From contig SCFE01000021.1 in NCBI GenBank assembly GCA_004352715.1, positions 749,336-813,335 on the forward strand: 64,000 bases of DNA. The letters are read 5' to 3'. Below the pieces are notes generated by a model. It was not told where the DNA came from, did no database searches, and saw nothing but the letters and a program-made list of their open reading frames with translations. This DNA is from Hofstenia miamia (lineage: Eukaryota > Xenacoelomorpha > Acoela). The position numbers and the translations under genes were made by a program. Below are positions 11,744 to 20,839 of the stretch, piece by piece (within the stretch, counting starts at the first letter, position 1; each line of letters opens with the position of its first letter).

Positions 11744-11776
<33 letters not shown>
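11743..11776. repeat. (TAA)n microsatellite running into the gap
   Basis: Perfect AAT/TAA repeat directly before the first N-gap. Related TAA tracts lie at 10135-10151, 12869-12892 and 14533-14549, and each marks an element boundary. Confidence 0.9.
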
Positions 11777-12445
11777 NNNNNNNNNNNNNNNNNNNNNNNN
11801 NNNNNNNNNNNNNNNNNNNNNNNNNNNNNNNNNNNNNNNNNNNNNNNNNNNNNNNNNNNNNNNNNNNNNNNNNNNNNNNNNNNNNNNNNNNNNNNNNNNN
11901 NNNNNNNNNNNNNNNNNNNNNNNNNNNNNNNNNNNNNNNNNNNNNNNNNNNNNNNNNNNNNNNNNNNNNNNNNNNNNNNNNNNNNNNNNNNNNNNNNNNN
12001 NNNNNNNNNNNNNNNNNNNNNNNNNNNNNNNNNNNNNNNNNNNNNNNNNNNNNNNNNNNNNNNNNNNNNNNNNNNNNNNNNNNNNNNNNNNNNNNNNNNN
12101 NNNNNNNNNNNNNNNNNNNNNNNNNNNNNNNNNNNNNNNNNNNNNNNNNNNNNNNNNNNNNNNNNNNNNNNNNNNNNNNNNNNNNNNNNNNNNNNNNNNN
12201 NNNNNNNNNNNNNNNNNNNNNNNNNNNNNNNNNNNNNNNNNNNNNNNNNNNNNNNNNNNNNNNNNNNNNNNNNNNNNNNNNNNNNNNNNNNNNNNNNNNN
12301 NNNNNNNNNNNNNNNNNNNNNNNNNNNNNNNNNNNNNNNNNNNNNNNNNNNNNNNNNNNNNNNNNNNNNNNNNNNNNNNNNNNNNNNNNNNNNNNNNNNN
12401 NNNNNNNNNNNNNNNNNNNNNNNNNNNNNNNNNNNNNNNNNNNNN
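11777..12445. other. Assembly gap (669 N)
   Basis: Run of N. It begins in a TAA microsatellite and ends inside the coding part of an R2-type LINE, so it probably hides the upstream part of that element copy. Confidence 0.99.
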
Positions 12446-12892
12446 GTTAGAAGCAGGATACAAGTGGTATGAGCACAAGCCACAGAGTGTCATAGAAAAT
12501 GAGAAGGTTAAGATACTGTGGGACTTCAATATACAGGTGAGCAAAGTGACAGAAGCATGGAGGCCACACATAGTAGTGGTAGAAAAAGAGAAAAGATTAG
12601 GAACAGTGATAGACATAGCAGTACCAAAGGACAGAAATGTAGAAAGCAAGGAGAAAGAGAAGATAGACAAGTACAGAGAGTTGGCAGAGGAAATAGAAAG
12701 GCTGTCAAAGTTAAAGAAGGTTGAAGTAGTCCTGATAGTAGTAGACACACTAGGAGCAGTGAGTAATAAGTATAAGAGATACTTGGACGAGTTGGGAGTA
12801 TCAAAGGGGGGAGGAGTGGTAGGACAGAAGGCAGCATTGTTAGGTACAGCATGAAGCTGTGCAAAGTAAGAATAATAATAATAATAATAATA
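12446..12892 (+). pseudogene. R2-type LINE, copy A: restriction-like endonuclease end
   Basis: C-terminal remnant of the pol protein of a non-LTR retrotransposon with a restriction-like endonuclease. It reads KWYEHKPQSVIENEKVKILW, then a stretch equivalent to the endonuclease core: WRPHIVVVEKEKRLGTVIDI followed by AVPKDRNVESKEKEKIDKY. The catalytic motif in copy B is RPD...D. Here the first Asp has become His (RPH), so the nuclease would be inactive even if the frame were whole. The reading frame ends at the TGA at 12852-12854, and a short 3' tail leads into (AAT)n at 12869-12892. The 5' part is lost in the gap. Nucleotide identity to the end of copy B is high. Confidence 0.85.
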
Positions 12893-14374
12893 TGGAAATG
12901 GGTTGAGTTTCTAGAGAGGGAGATGGCAAAGTGGCAGACTGAGATAGATGGGCATAGGTTGAGGTTTAGGCGAGGCATATTCCAGGGAGACAGCTTAGCA
13001 CCACTACTGTTTGTAGTTAGCTTAATCCCTATCACAGAAAAGTTAAAGGAGACAGGCATAGGGTATAAGATGGAGAAGAATGGTAGAGAAGTAAGTCACC
13101 TGTGGTACATGGACGACCTGAAGATGTATGCTAGTTCAAGGAAGATGTTGCAGAAGCAAGTGGAGACATTGGAGAAGGCAAGCAGAGATTCAGGGTTGGA
13201 GTTTGGATTAGGAAAGTGTGCAGCAGTGACAATGACCAGAGGCAAGTGTGTGGATGGGGAGGGCTTGAGGACAAGCAGTGGGGACAAGATTGAGGAAGTC
13301 AAGGAGGGGTACAAGTACTTAGGAGTAATAGAGAAGGACAGAACAGATCACATGGAAATGAAGATGAGGCTAAGGAAAGAGTACAAGAGGAGAGTAAGGA
13401 AGGTACTACAGAAGTCAGCATTGAATGGGCAGAACAGCATAAAGGCAATTAATACGTGGGCAATACCAGTGTTGAGATATTCGGCAGGAATAGTTAGGTG
13501 GAATAAGAATGAACTGAGGGAATTAGACAGGGAGACAAGGAAGATACTAGCAGCAGAGAGAGCATTCAACCTCAATGGAGATGTAGATAGGCTGTACATG
13601 ACAAGGCATAAGGGAGGTAAAGGGCTGCTAAGTGTGGAGGAGACTGTAGAAGCAGAAGCACTAGGGCTAAAGGAATATGTAGAAGAGCAACCTGAGGGGT
13701 CCCTACTAGAGGTCACTAAGGAGTTAAGGAAGTTAAGAACTGAGAGTGAAGTAAATAAGGTATACCAGAGTAGGATGGAATCAGAGAGACAAACAAGGTA
13801 TAGGAGGAATACAGAAATGTGTGACAGAGAAAAGAGCAACAAGTGGTTAAAGAAAGCAGGACTTAAAAAAGAAACAGAAGCACAGGAGCAATCAATAAGA
13901 ACAAACTGGGTGAAGAAGCATATAGACAGAAGAGTAGAAGTAAGTGATAAGTGTAGGCTATGTAAGAAAGAGGCGGAGACAGTAGATCATCTGATAGCAG
14001 AGTGTGAGAAGTTGGCACAGAATGAGTATAAGTTCAGGCATGACAAGGTGGGAAGAATGGTACACTGGAGTTTCAGTAGGCAGCATGGGATAGAAGTAGG
14101 AGACAAGTGGTATGAGCACAAGCCACAGGACGTCATAGAAAATGAGAAGGTTAAGATACTGTGGGACTTCAACATACAGACGAGCAAAGTGATAGAAGCA
14201 CGGAGGCCAGACATAGTAGTAGTAAACAAAGAGAAAACATTGGAAACAGTGATAGACATAGCAGTACCAAAGCACAGGGAGTTAACAAAGGAAATTGAAG
14301 GATTGCATAAACTAAAGAAGGTTGAAGTAGTCCCGGTAGTCGTTGGAGCACTAGAAGCAGTAAGAGATGCTTGA
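12893..14374 (+). pseudogene. Reverse transcriptase / zinc finger / restriction-like endonuclease (C-terminal ~490 aa of an R2-type pol)
   Basis: The frame stays open to the TGA at 14372, the longest intact coding stretch in the window. Domains in order: reverse transcriptase palm with RRGIFQGDSLAPLLF near 12970 and the catalytic box WYMDDLKMY near 13103; thumb and linker; a CCHC-type zinc finger CRLCKKEAETVDHLIAEC near 13951; and the endonuclease block KWYEHKPQDVIENEKVKILW followed by RRPDIVVVNKEK and VIDIAVP, giving the PD...D pattern. Full family proteins run to roughly 1000 aa or more, so the N-terminal DNA-binding part and half of the RT are missing. Copy A retains a segment (DRNVESKEKEKIDKY) that copy B lacks after IAVPK, so B has an in-frame deletion in the endonuclease. 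The tryptophans and the YMDD box are intact. Codon use is GA-rich and unlike the surrounding AT-rich DNA. Confidence 0.88.
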
Positions 14375-14549
14375 AGGAGTTAAGGATACTGAAGTGGAGA
14401 GGAGCTGTATAGTACAGAAAGTAGCACTGCCATGATCAGCTAGAGTCCTGAGGAAAGCTCTCAGACTCCCTGGGAACTGGTGAGTTCCCCAAGCTGAGAG
14501 GGATACCAGCATAAATCTGTGAGAAGAAATGAAATAATAATAATAATAA
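12893..14549 (+). mobile_element. R2-type LINE, copy B, 5'-truncated, with 3' tail and (AAT)n
   Basis: The element begins abruptly inside the reverse transcriptase right after the (AAT)n tail of copy A, the usual outcome of incomplete target-primed reverse transcription. It ends after a ~160-bp 3' untranslated region (14375-14533) with another (AAT)n tail. That 3' UTR contains short self-complementary segments (agctctcag / ctgagag and gggaact / agttccc) that could fold for recognition by the element's own reverse transcriptase; this last point is inference. Confidence 0.85.
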
Positions 14550-14559
14550 AATTTAAATA

Positions 14560-16130
14560 AGCTTACAACACAGTAAACTACAATACAAACTATAAAACTA
14601 AAAAAATAAAAATAATTAATAACATGAGAAATATTGATCTTGGAATATGGTCTTTGATGAGAATAATTTTGGTGGATTGTTTTTTCTTAATTTTAATGTA
14701 GCATATTCAGTTCTTTTGCTAATGAATTGTTTTAGTGGATGTTTTTGAGAATATTCAATGTGTTGATGTGATGCTTTGTCTTTTGCTTTAATGACAAAAA
14801 TATTTAATTTTTTAGTAATAATAAATTAACTAGGGAAGTAAATAAAATTTCAATTTCATCTTGATCTAAAATGTGTTTATGTTTAATATTATATAGAAAT
14901 TTCTCATTGATAATTTATAAACTTGAGCAATATGTTTTTTAAATGAAAGCTTGTTATTTATGGTAGATCCAAAATATTTCATTGTTGTTATTGAGGAATA
15001 GCAATCAATTTTAGATATATTATCAACAAATTTTCTCTTCAATGGTATAATTATTTCCAGCAACTTTCTATAATTAATTTCAAATTTGTTTTCTTCATAC
15101 CAAGATTTGATCTTATCATTAATTAAATGTGTTAATTCTACATTTTCAAGAGTTGGAAGACAAATCAGTGTATCATCAGCATACTTAATAATCAAACCAT
15201 TTGTAATATTTGAGTCACAATTTAAAGAATCAATACATATATTGAACAGAAATGGTCCACAAACATTGTATTTAACCATTTGTTGTCTATTCCCAATAAA
15301 ACTATCAAGCCAATTAATAATATACAGATTTAAAATGTAATGATTTACATTGTCAAAGACTTTCTTGATAGCAAGGCTGATTAATCTTACATAATCATAA
15401 TTTTCATTTTTGTATGACAGCATTCTATTTTGCAGTTCAATAACAGCATTTGTTCAGAATCCATGCTGATTTATATTTAAATGATTATTGTAGATATCTT
15501 TGATGTGAAAATTAAATACAAGTTTTTCAAAAGTTCTTGACAATATTGAAGTGATGCTAATTGGTCTTAAATTATGTAGTTTTGCTGGTTGTGATTTTGG
15601 AATTGGTATTATTACAGCAGTTTTCGAAATTTTCATAAATTTAGCAGTTCTTAGCAATTCTGTAAATATATAATGAACTATTGGTGTAATTATATACGAA
15701 AATTTTTTTGACACTTTTCAATCCATGATATACTTAATGCATTGTTGGGGTTGGAATCTCTTCACTATCTATACTAGGAGTTTTAGGTTGTTTGTAATTC
15801 AAATTATTTGATATATTAGTAAACATTTTGTTGATTTCATTTGTATCAAATTCTTTATTTATCTTTGATAGTGTATTGCGTCCCATAAGTTGATTTACAG
15901 AAGCCCACCATAATTTCTTTATTAATTCTTTCAAACATTTCATTTCTCAATAAATATTTAATTTGACAAGTCATTAAACAGTTTAGTTTTTCAATATTTT
16001 TTCCATTAATAATTTGAAATGGAATTGTCACTTTTTCTATACCTGTTATAAGTGAAGGCTCTGCTTTTAATCCAAGATGATCTGTAGAAACCCCAGCAAT
16101 TCTACCAACAACAACTGACTAGATTAATTA
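14560..16130 (-). mobile_element. LINE (non-LTR retrotransposon), minus strand, truncated
   Basis: Minus-strand non-LTR element. The coding blocks run from about 16120 down to 14866, and the 3' end points to the TAA tract at 14533-14549 that also terminates the R2-type element on the other strand. The upstream part lies against the start of the Polinton-like capsid gene at about 16150, so it may have truncated that gene's 5' end. Confidence 0.75.
14866..15943 (-). pseudogene. LINE reverse transcriptase, frameshifted
   Basis: RNA-dependent DNA polymerase of a Jockey/CR1/L2-like LINE (clade not resolved). In order on the minus strand: an N-terminal linker (15943-15734); MKISKTAVIIPIPKSQPAKL and NLRPISITSILSRTFEKLV (15650-15520), matching the family block with IPKs...RPIs..s.lsk.fEk; INQHGF near 15455, the QhGFr motif; then, in a second frame, AIKKVFDNVNH (family A.DaFD.v.H; the catalytic Asp position reads V, so that residue is lost), CGPFLFNICIDSL near 15265 (family G..lGPlLF...iNDl) and the catalytic YADDTLICL near 15178. 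A stop and frame change occur near 15454 and another within the domain. Inactive. Confidence 0.82.
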
Positions 16131-16149
16131 GGAGGCGTACATTGATAAA

Positions 16150-17413
16150 AATGAAATTTTATAAATAGCATATATGTATAGTGATAAGGTGTTGGTAAAC
16201 TTTAATGGTAATACCCAGGAATATTTCCCTACTTCTGGTTTTAATGGTCCACTCATTGAATTTAACTTTGGGTCAGAGCAAAACAAATACATTGATTTGC
16301 AGAGTATAAATTTTGGCTTATCAGTAAAAATTGTACATAAAAGTGCGGGTGGGGATTTAATTTGGGATGATGCAGACAAAACAAAGCAAGAACAAGTTTG
16401 TTTAGCAAATAACTACTTACACTCATTGTTAGTGATTATAGTTTATACACAAATGGAGTTTTACTACTGATATTGCAGTATGGCCTCATTTGGTTATGAT
16501 CACCAATGAACTTTCAAAAAGTGCAGCCCAGAATACTTCAATAGTAACATCAAACAGATATTATTATGAAAAACATCCTGATAGGCTGATAAAAGATTGT
16601 GATGAAAATGATGGTCGGTTTAGATGTAGAATGCTAACCCAAGAAAGTGAGGTTGCAAGCATTTATGACCCTCTTTCTATTGATTTCTTCCAATATGAAA
16701 ATTTACTAATACTCAGTGTTGATATTCAGCTAAAGCTTTAAAGATTAAAAGACGACTTTTCTTTAATTGCAGATGGATATATAGATTACAAAACGCAAAT
16801 TACAGGTGCCTTCCTAACTCTAAGAAAGCTCAGAGTCACAGAAAGTGTATATGTGGCAATTGAAAAAACGCTATTGACAACTCCTGCTACATACCACTTT
16901 ACAAGAATTCTTACATGTACATTTATAATTTCATCTGGACATAACATGCTTACTAGAGCAAATGTTTTTTTTCCAATAAACCCATTAGAAGAATCGCCTT
17001 GGCAATGGTTCCAAATCACCAGTTTACAGGCACAATGTTTACAAATCTGTTTTCCTATAAATTTAGAGGGCTTTGCAAAGTTACAATAACTAGTGGAGGG
17101 TCAAACATTGCATACACCTTTATGCTAGTTGGAGATGACAACTATGCACAGGCATACTATCAATCAATAAAGGCTCTCCGAATAAATAATAATGGCAATG
17201 GAGTACCCTACATTCAGGATAAAAAACATGTGATTTTGGTTTTTGATCTGACTAGCATTGCAGAGGCCAACAACGAGGTTTTGTAACCTTAACTGAATGG
17301 TGCAAATATATATTTAACACTGGATTTTAAAAACACACTCACTGAATTGATGGAAGTTATTGTTTTGGGGGAAACCAATTCCAAAGTCTATATTGATAAG
17401 CAGTGAAAAGTTA
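16150..17413 (+). pseudogene. F54H12.2-like capsid-type gene of a Polinton/adintovirus-like element, broken
   Basis: Remnant of a structural-protein gene found in Polinton (Maverick) transposons and adintoviruses, often annotated as F54H12.2-like. Blocks in order: FNFGSEQNKYIDLQSINFGL (16255-16315) followed by a strand-rich stretch; ANNYLHSLLV near 16405, matching the family pattern vN.flhSlf; NRYYYEKHPDR and SIYDPLSIDFFQYENLLIL (16550-16715); SVYVAIEKTLLTTPATYHFT near 16845; MVPNHQFTGTMFTNLFSYKF near 17002; ILVFDLTSIAEANNEVL near 17235; then LTELMEVIVLGETNSKVYID near 17340. At least four frame changes or stops separate the blocks. Which capsid protein this is (major or minor) I infer only from family association. 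No ATPase, protease, integrase or polymerase of such an element is seen nearby. Its start lies against the LINE at 16130. Confidence 0.75.
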
Positions 17414-17429
17414 TAAAAGGATAAGAAAT

Positions 17430-19540
17430 GCATTTTGTAAATCATGGTATCATAGAAATAACAAGTACACTTATATACACAAAGAAACATGATTTAACAT
17501 CCAGAAAATGAACTACACAAGAGTATATGAAATGCAGTGAGAGCATGAACTGAGTAGCATGTATGGAGATGACAAAAATGGAAAGTGCTAAGTATTTTGC
17601 AGCTTTCTATGTTTACATAACAAATCAAGAGCTTGCCTAGCTTCTGCCTAGCTAATTTTTCAGTTTGAACAAGTAAGTCGTTTGATATTTTAGCACTTAG
17701 TATAAGCACAGTAAAGTAAATTCAACCTGTTTATGTATTGATGCTGTGTTACGGATAGATTGACACATTGCTTTATTTATGGGTGCATGCAATGCATGAA
17801 TTCTTTTGTAAAATGCGGCAGATGTAGTATTCCTACTATGAAGATTGTATTTAATTATTTGGTGAGTGCTGTATGTTGAAATGTCCATGCTTGTTAATTG
17901 GTTGTCAATAACATGTCCCATTACATTAAAAGAACCCTCAACCATGGCACCATGAAAACACGACAATGCTGTGAACACAACAGCACATAAGCCAGAATAG
18001 TTACCAGTAGTATGAGTATGCATAGTTGTCCGCCATTTCATGATATTATTGTTGTACTCAGATAAACTTTGATTAATAGCATACTTTGAAATCATAATTA
18101 TCAAGAAGAAAGCATTTGAGCAGTTTACACAAAACAGATAGTCCTCTAGTGCCATGAGAATGTGATCAAATTAATGGATCCATTGTTGAGAGAGCTTGCA
18201 AAACTTCGTTGGAGAGTGGCAAAATATTTTGCATGTGTTGAGCTGACTTCATGAAAGCTTTCTTTGCTAAACAAATGAAACTTTTAACAACATTATCATT
18301 TTGAAGATTTTTAATAAAATCAGTGTTTCCTTGGCCATACCAAATGTTTCTGTCATCAAGCAAAAAGGAGTGCTTTTACTTTAAAATAAACACACATAAG
18401 CCTTTAGCTGGGCAAGCACACTGACGTAGAAATGCATGTGAAGCTTAAAGTTTTTCTCTTGGTACCATAAATGATTGATAAGTCTTTTCTTTTGTTCTTT
18501 TCCTTAATTTGTAGAAGACTTTGAAGACAATATTTTGTGGATATTAGATATTTGCTTCTGTGCTATTGGACCAATGGAATGTACTTCATAGAGAGCCATT
18601 AACATATCCTTGTAGACAGTCTGGTCTTCAGTAGTCAAAATCCAAAATACAATATTAGGAATGCAGGATAGAGTCTCAACATACTATTGCAGATATCAAA
18701 TACTGACAGCCATCAATGTGATACAAATCAAACACGGACAGTGAATGTGATTCCCAAATGATCACTAATTTTGTGGAGTAAATTTCTCTGATCAGCTGCA
18801 TATTTGTGATCAGTATGTAGATCAACAAATAATTGTTCAACTTCATTGCCCATTTGTAAACAAAAAGATTTCAGGGCATTATATATGTGGTGGCAAATGC
18901 CACAAGGCTTTTCTACAAAATTGTGCTTCCCTCTCATGATATTACAGGAATCAAAGAGGCATAACACCAGATTGTTCCAGGGTAGATTGTATTCTGTAAA
19001 CAGGTTTTGTAACTTATTCATGATACTTACAGAATTAACACTTAGAACTTCTATAGATGCCAAATGAGCTAAATTAATTTTGCTTGTTTGTACTCTCAAT
19101 TATGACACAAGTACAGCAAGTACTTTTGTCAACATTAATTGAAAATGGATATGTCTTTAAGTCATTCAGTAGATCATTTGTAATGTTCCTTGCAACAACA
19201 TCTACAAGTTTGCACAATGCAGTAGTTTGAGCCAACCAAAGATCACTCAATGCTTTTGGATCCATTGCAATTGCTTTTGCTAGTTCAACTAATGATTGAA
19301 CTAAACTAAGAGAAAGAAAATGTTCTGCAACAAAAGACAATATCATCACTTCAATATATGAAGTGTGATCCATCAATGAGACAGTAGGTGGCAAAGCTGT
19401 GTCTAAATTATCATTGCCTTTCATTATAAACTCATCTTGTGCAGAAGAAGTGGCCCATTTTGAGATAGATTGATTTTGCCTTTTAACCTCCAGCTTGGAA
19501 TGGTGTACAGTGGTATTCATATGGTCACTGAGTGGTTGGA
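17430..19540 (-). mobile_element. hAT-type element inserted in the Polinton-like relic
   Basis: A minus-strand hAT-like transposase occupies the interval between the two plus-strand structural genes of the Polinton-like relic. The opposite orientation and unrelated family suggest a later insertion, though exact ends and an 8-bp target duplication could not be assigned by eye. The boundaries given are those of the flanking Polinton-like blocks. Confidence 0.55.
17494..19520 (-). pseudogene. hAT-superfamily transposase-like gene (ZBED-like), broken
   Basis: Read on the minus strand: residues from 19520 on include ISKWATSSAQDEFI, then the block VAEHFLSLSLVQSLVELAKA and LLNDLKTYPFSINVDKSTCC (family: fIaehnlPf.l.d.lv.l.k... 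and FSl.iDeStD, with the catalytic Asp visible in NVDKST). From 19099: NKLQNLFTEYNLPWNNLVLC, LFDSCNIMRGKHNFVEKPCG and FVDLHTDHKYAADQRNLLHK (family: ..giP..N.vgf..Dn.nvM.Gk.n.V). From 18155 comes the C-terminal dimerisation region ALSCFHGAMVEGSFNVMGH followed by MDISTY (family: lphsna.vErgFS.m...). Several stops and frame changes (near 18360-18730 and 18160) show it is decayed. The expected second catalytic Asp block reads DSCNIM. Confidence 0.75.
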
Positions 19541-19544
19541 AATT

Positions 19545-19964
19545 TATTAATGATGAAGAATGATTCAGAATATGGAATAGATTTAGCCCAAGCTGGAAAT
19601 CTACTTGGTTTTTACAGAAAGATATGTTGAAAACAGTAACAACTGCTAATTATGAGTGTGATATTTTTGGTGGAAATCATATTGTAATGATACACACAGA
19701 CATTCTAGAACCTCAACATGTTGGTAGTACCCATTTGCTGGTGTTGGATAAATGCCTACTATTGCTAACACATGAAGAAAAATTTTATACCATCCCCATC
19801 ATTCACCATGAAAAACAAATTCTGATGTATAAGCCAGGTTCAAAATTGTATATTGATAGAATAACCATGAAATTTTGTACCAAGCAAGGCTATCCTGTGA
19901 GATTCACTGCCACAGGGCAATTGTATATCACACTCATTATTGGCAAAAATGGGGAAAAAGAATA
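19545..19964 (+). pseudogene. Polinton-associated structural-type protein, copy 1 (C-terminal part)
   Basis: Belongs to a protein type commonly encoded beside F54H12.2-like genes in Polinton/adintovirus-like elements, whose C-terminal half carries the pattern (V/I)..DI.EPQ.VG. Here the blocks are DLAQAGNLLGFY near 19576 (family ..la..LGF), then, after a frame change, HIVMIHTDILEPQHVGSTH near 19678, and the terminal GYPVRFTATGQLYITLIIG near 19890 (family V.F..G...v.L.fr). The N-terminal half is missing, presumably displaced by the hAT insertion. Probably a minor capsid or penton-type protein by association; that role is inference. Confidence 0.7.
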
Positions 19965-20312
19965 AAAAGCTAATGGAATTGCTACTATGTCAATTGGAAA
20001 TTAATAACGCCTTGCATTAGAATTTAGTAATAATTACTAGTGATGTAATTTGTGAATAGCATGTTTATGTATATTAAATTGATTTTTCATTTTTTTCCCC
20101 AACAAAAAATTAATTTTGGGAAAGATTTCTATCATTATTTCACTTCATGCTTCATTAAAATACATTTGTGTTTTATTGACTTGACAATGATTTCTTGTGG
20201 GAGGTAAAATTGATTTTTCCCACACTTGTAAATAGTTTTCACTTTTACTTAATAAATACACATGTGTTAAAACAAAGGGTTCACTCGATTGATGGGAAAG
20301 GTCTAGATTGAC

Positions 20313-20833
20313 ATGCAAGTAATGGTTCTTGTAACATTAGTGTGTGACAGATGTGGAGAAGATGGAGTAGGCTATCTAACAGGATTGGGCAAATTTACTA
20401 CATATATGTATGAGCCAATTAATAATGCACATGATGTGGTGGTTATTGATATTGGATACCTGTCAAAATTTCTTAATCTTGAGAAACAGGGTGGGTTTTG
20501 AAGAAAACAGATGGAACCAAAATTTGTTTGCAGTTTTATTGTATAAAGATATAAACTCCATTCTTAAACCCAAAGTTGTTGCAATACAATTTAAATTGGT
20601 TGGTAGATGCTTATAAGCAACAAAAAAGTCAAAATATGAGGTGAATTTAGACCAGGCTGGAAATATGCTAGGATTTTATGGAAAGATATATCCAAACAAA
20701 ACAGCCAATGCTAGCTATGAACATGACATATATGCTGGAAATCATGTTTTAATAGTACAAACTGATGTTGTAGAACCTCAATTTGTTGGAAGCATATGAT
20801 TACCCTTATTGAATAAATGTCCCTTGATGTTGA
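20313..20833 (+). pseudogene. Polinton-associated structural-type protein, copy 2, broken
   Basis: A second, diverged copy of the preceding gene. Its N-terminal part is kept: GLGKFTTYMYEPINNAHDVV near 20373 resembles the family start (..nf.t.l..pi.l...wev.l.ei.yp). After frame changes the LGF block follows (LDQAGNMLGFYGKIYPN near 20647), then DIYAGNHVLIVQTDVVEPQ near 20727 and FVGS, ended by TGA at about 20799. Copy 1 and copy 2 share the order LAQAGNLLGFY / LDQAGNMLGFY and HTDILEPQ / QTDVVEPQ, so the gene was duplicated. Sequence after 20840 no longer resembles the family. Confidence 0.65.
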
Positions 20834-20839
20834 CATATG

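Noticed and set aside
11540-12748. Long open frames crossing the N-gap (up to 338 codons)
   Set aside because: They consist of N and of (TAA)n translated as poly-Asn, poly-Ile or poly-Tyr. No coding meaning.
13096-14351. Minus-strand frames over the LINE (up to 164 codons)
   Set aside because: Shadows of the plus-strand pol frame, caused by its purine-rich codons.
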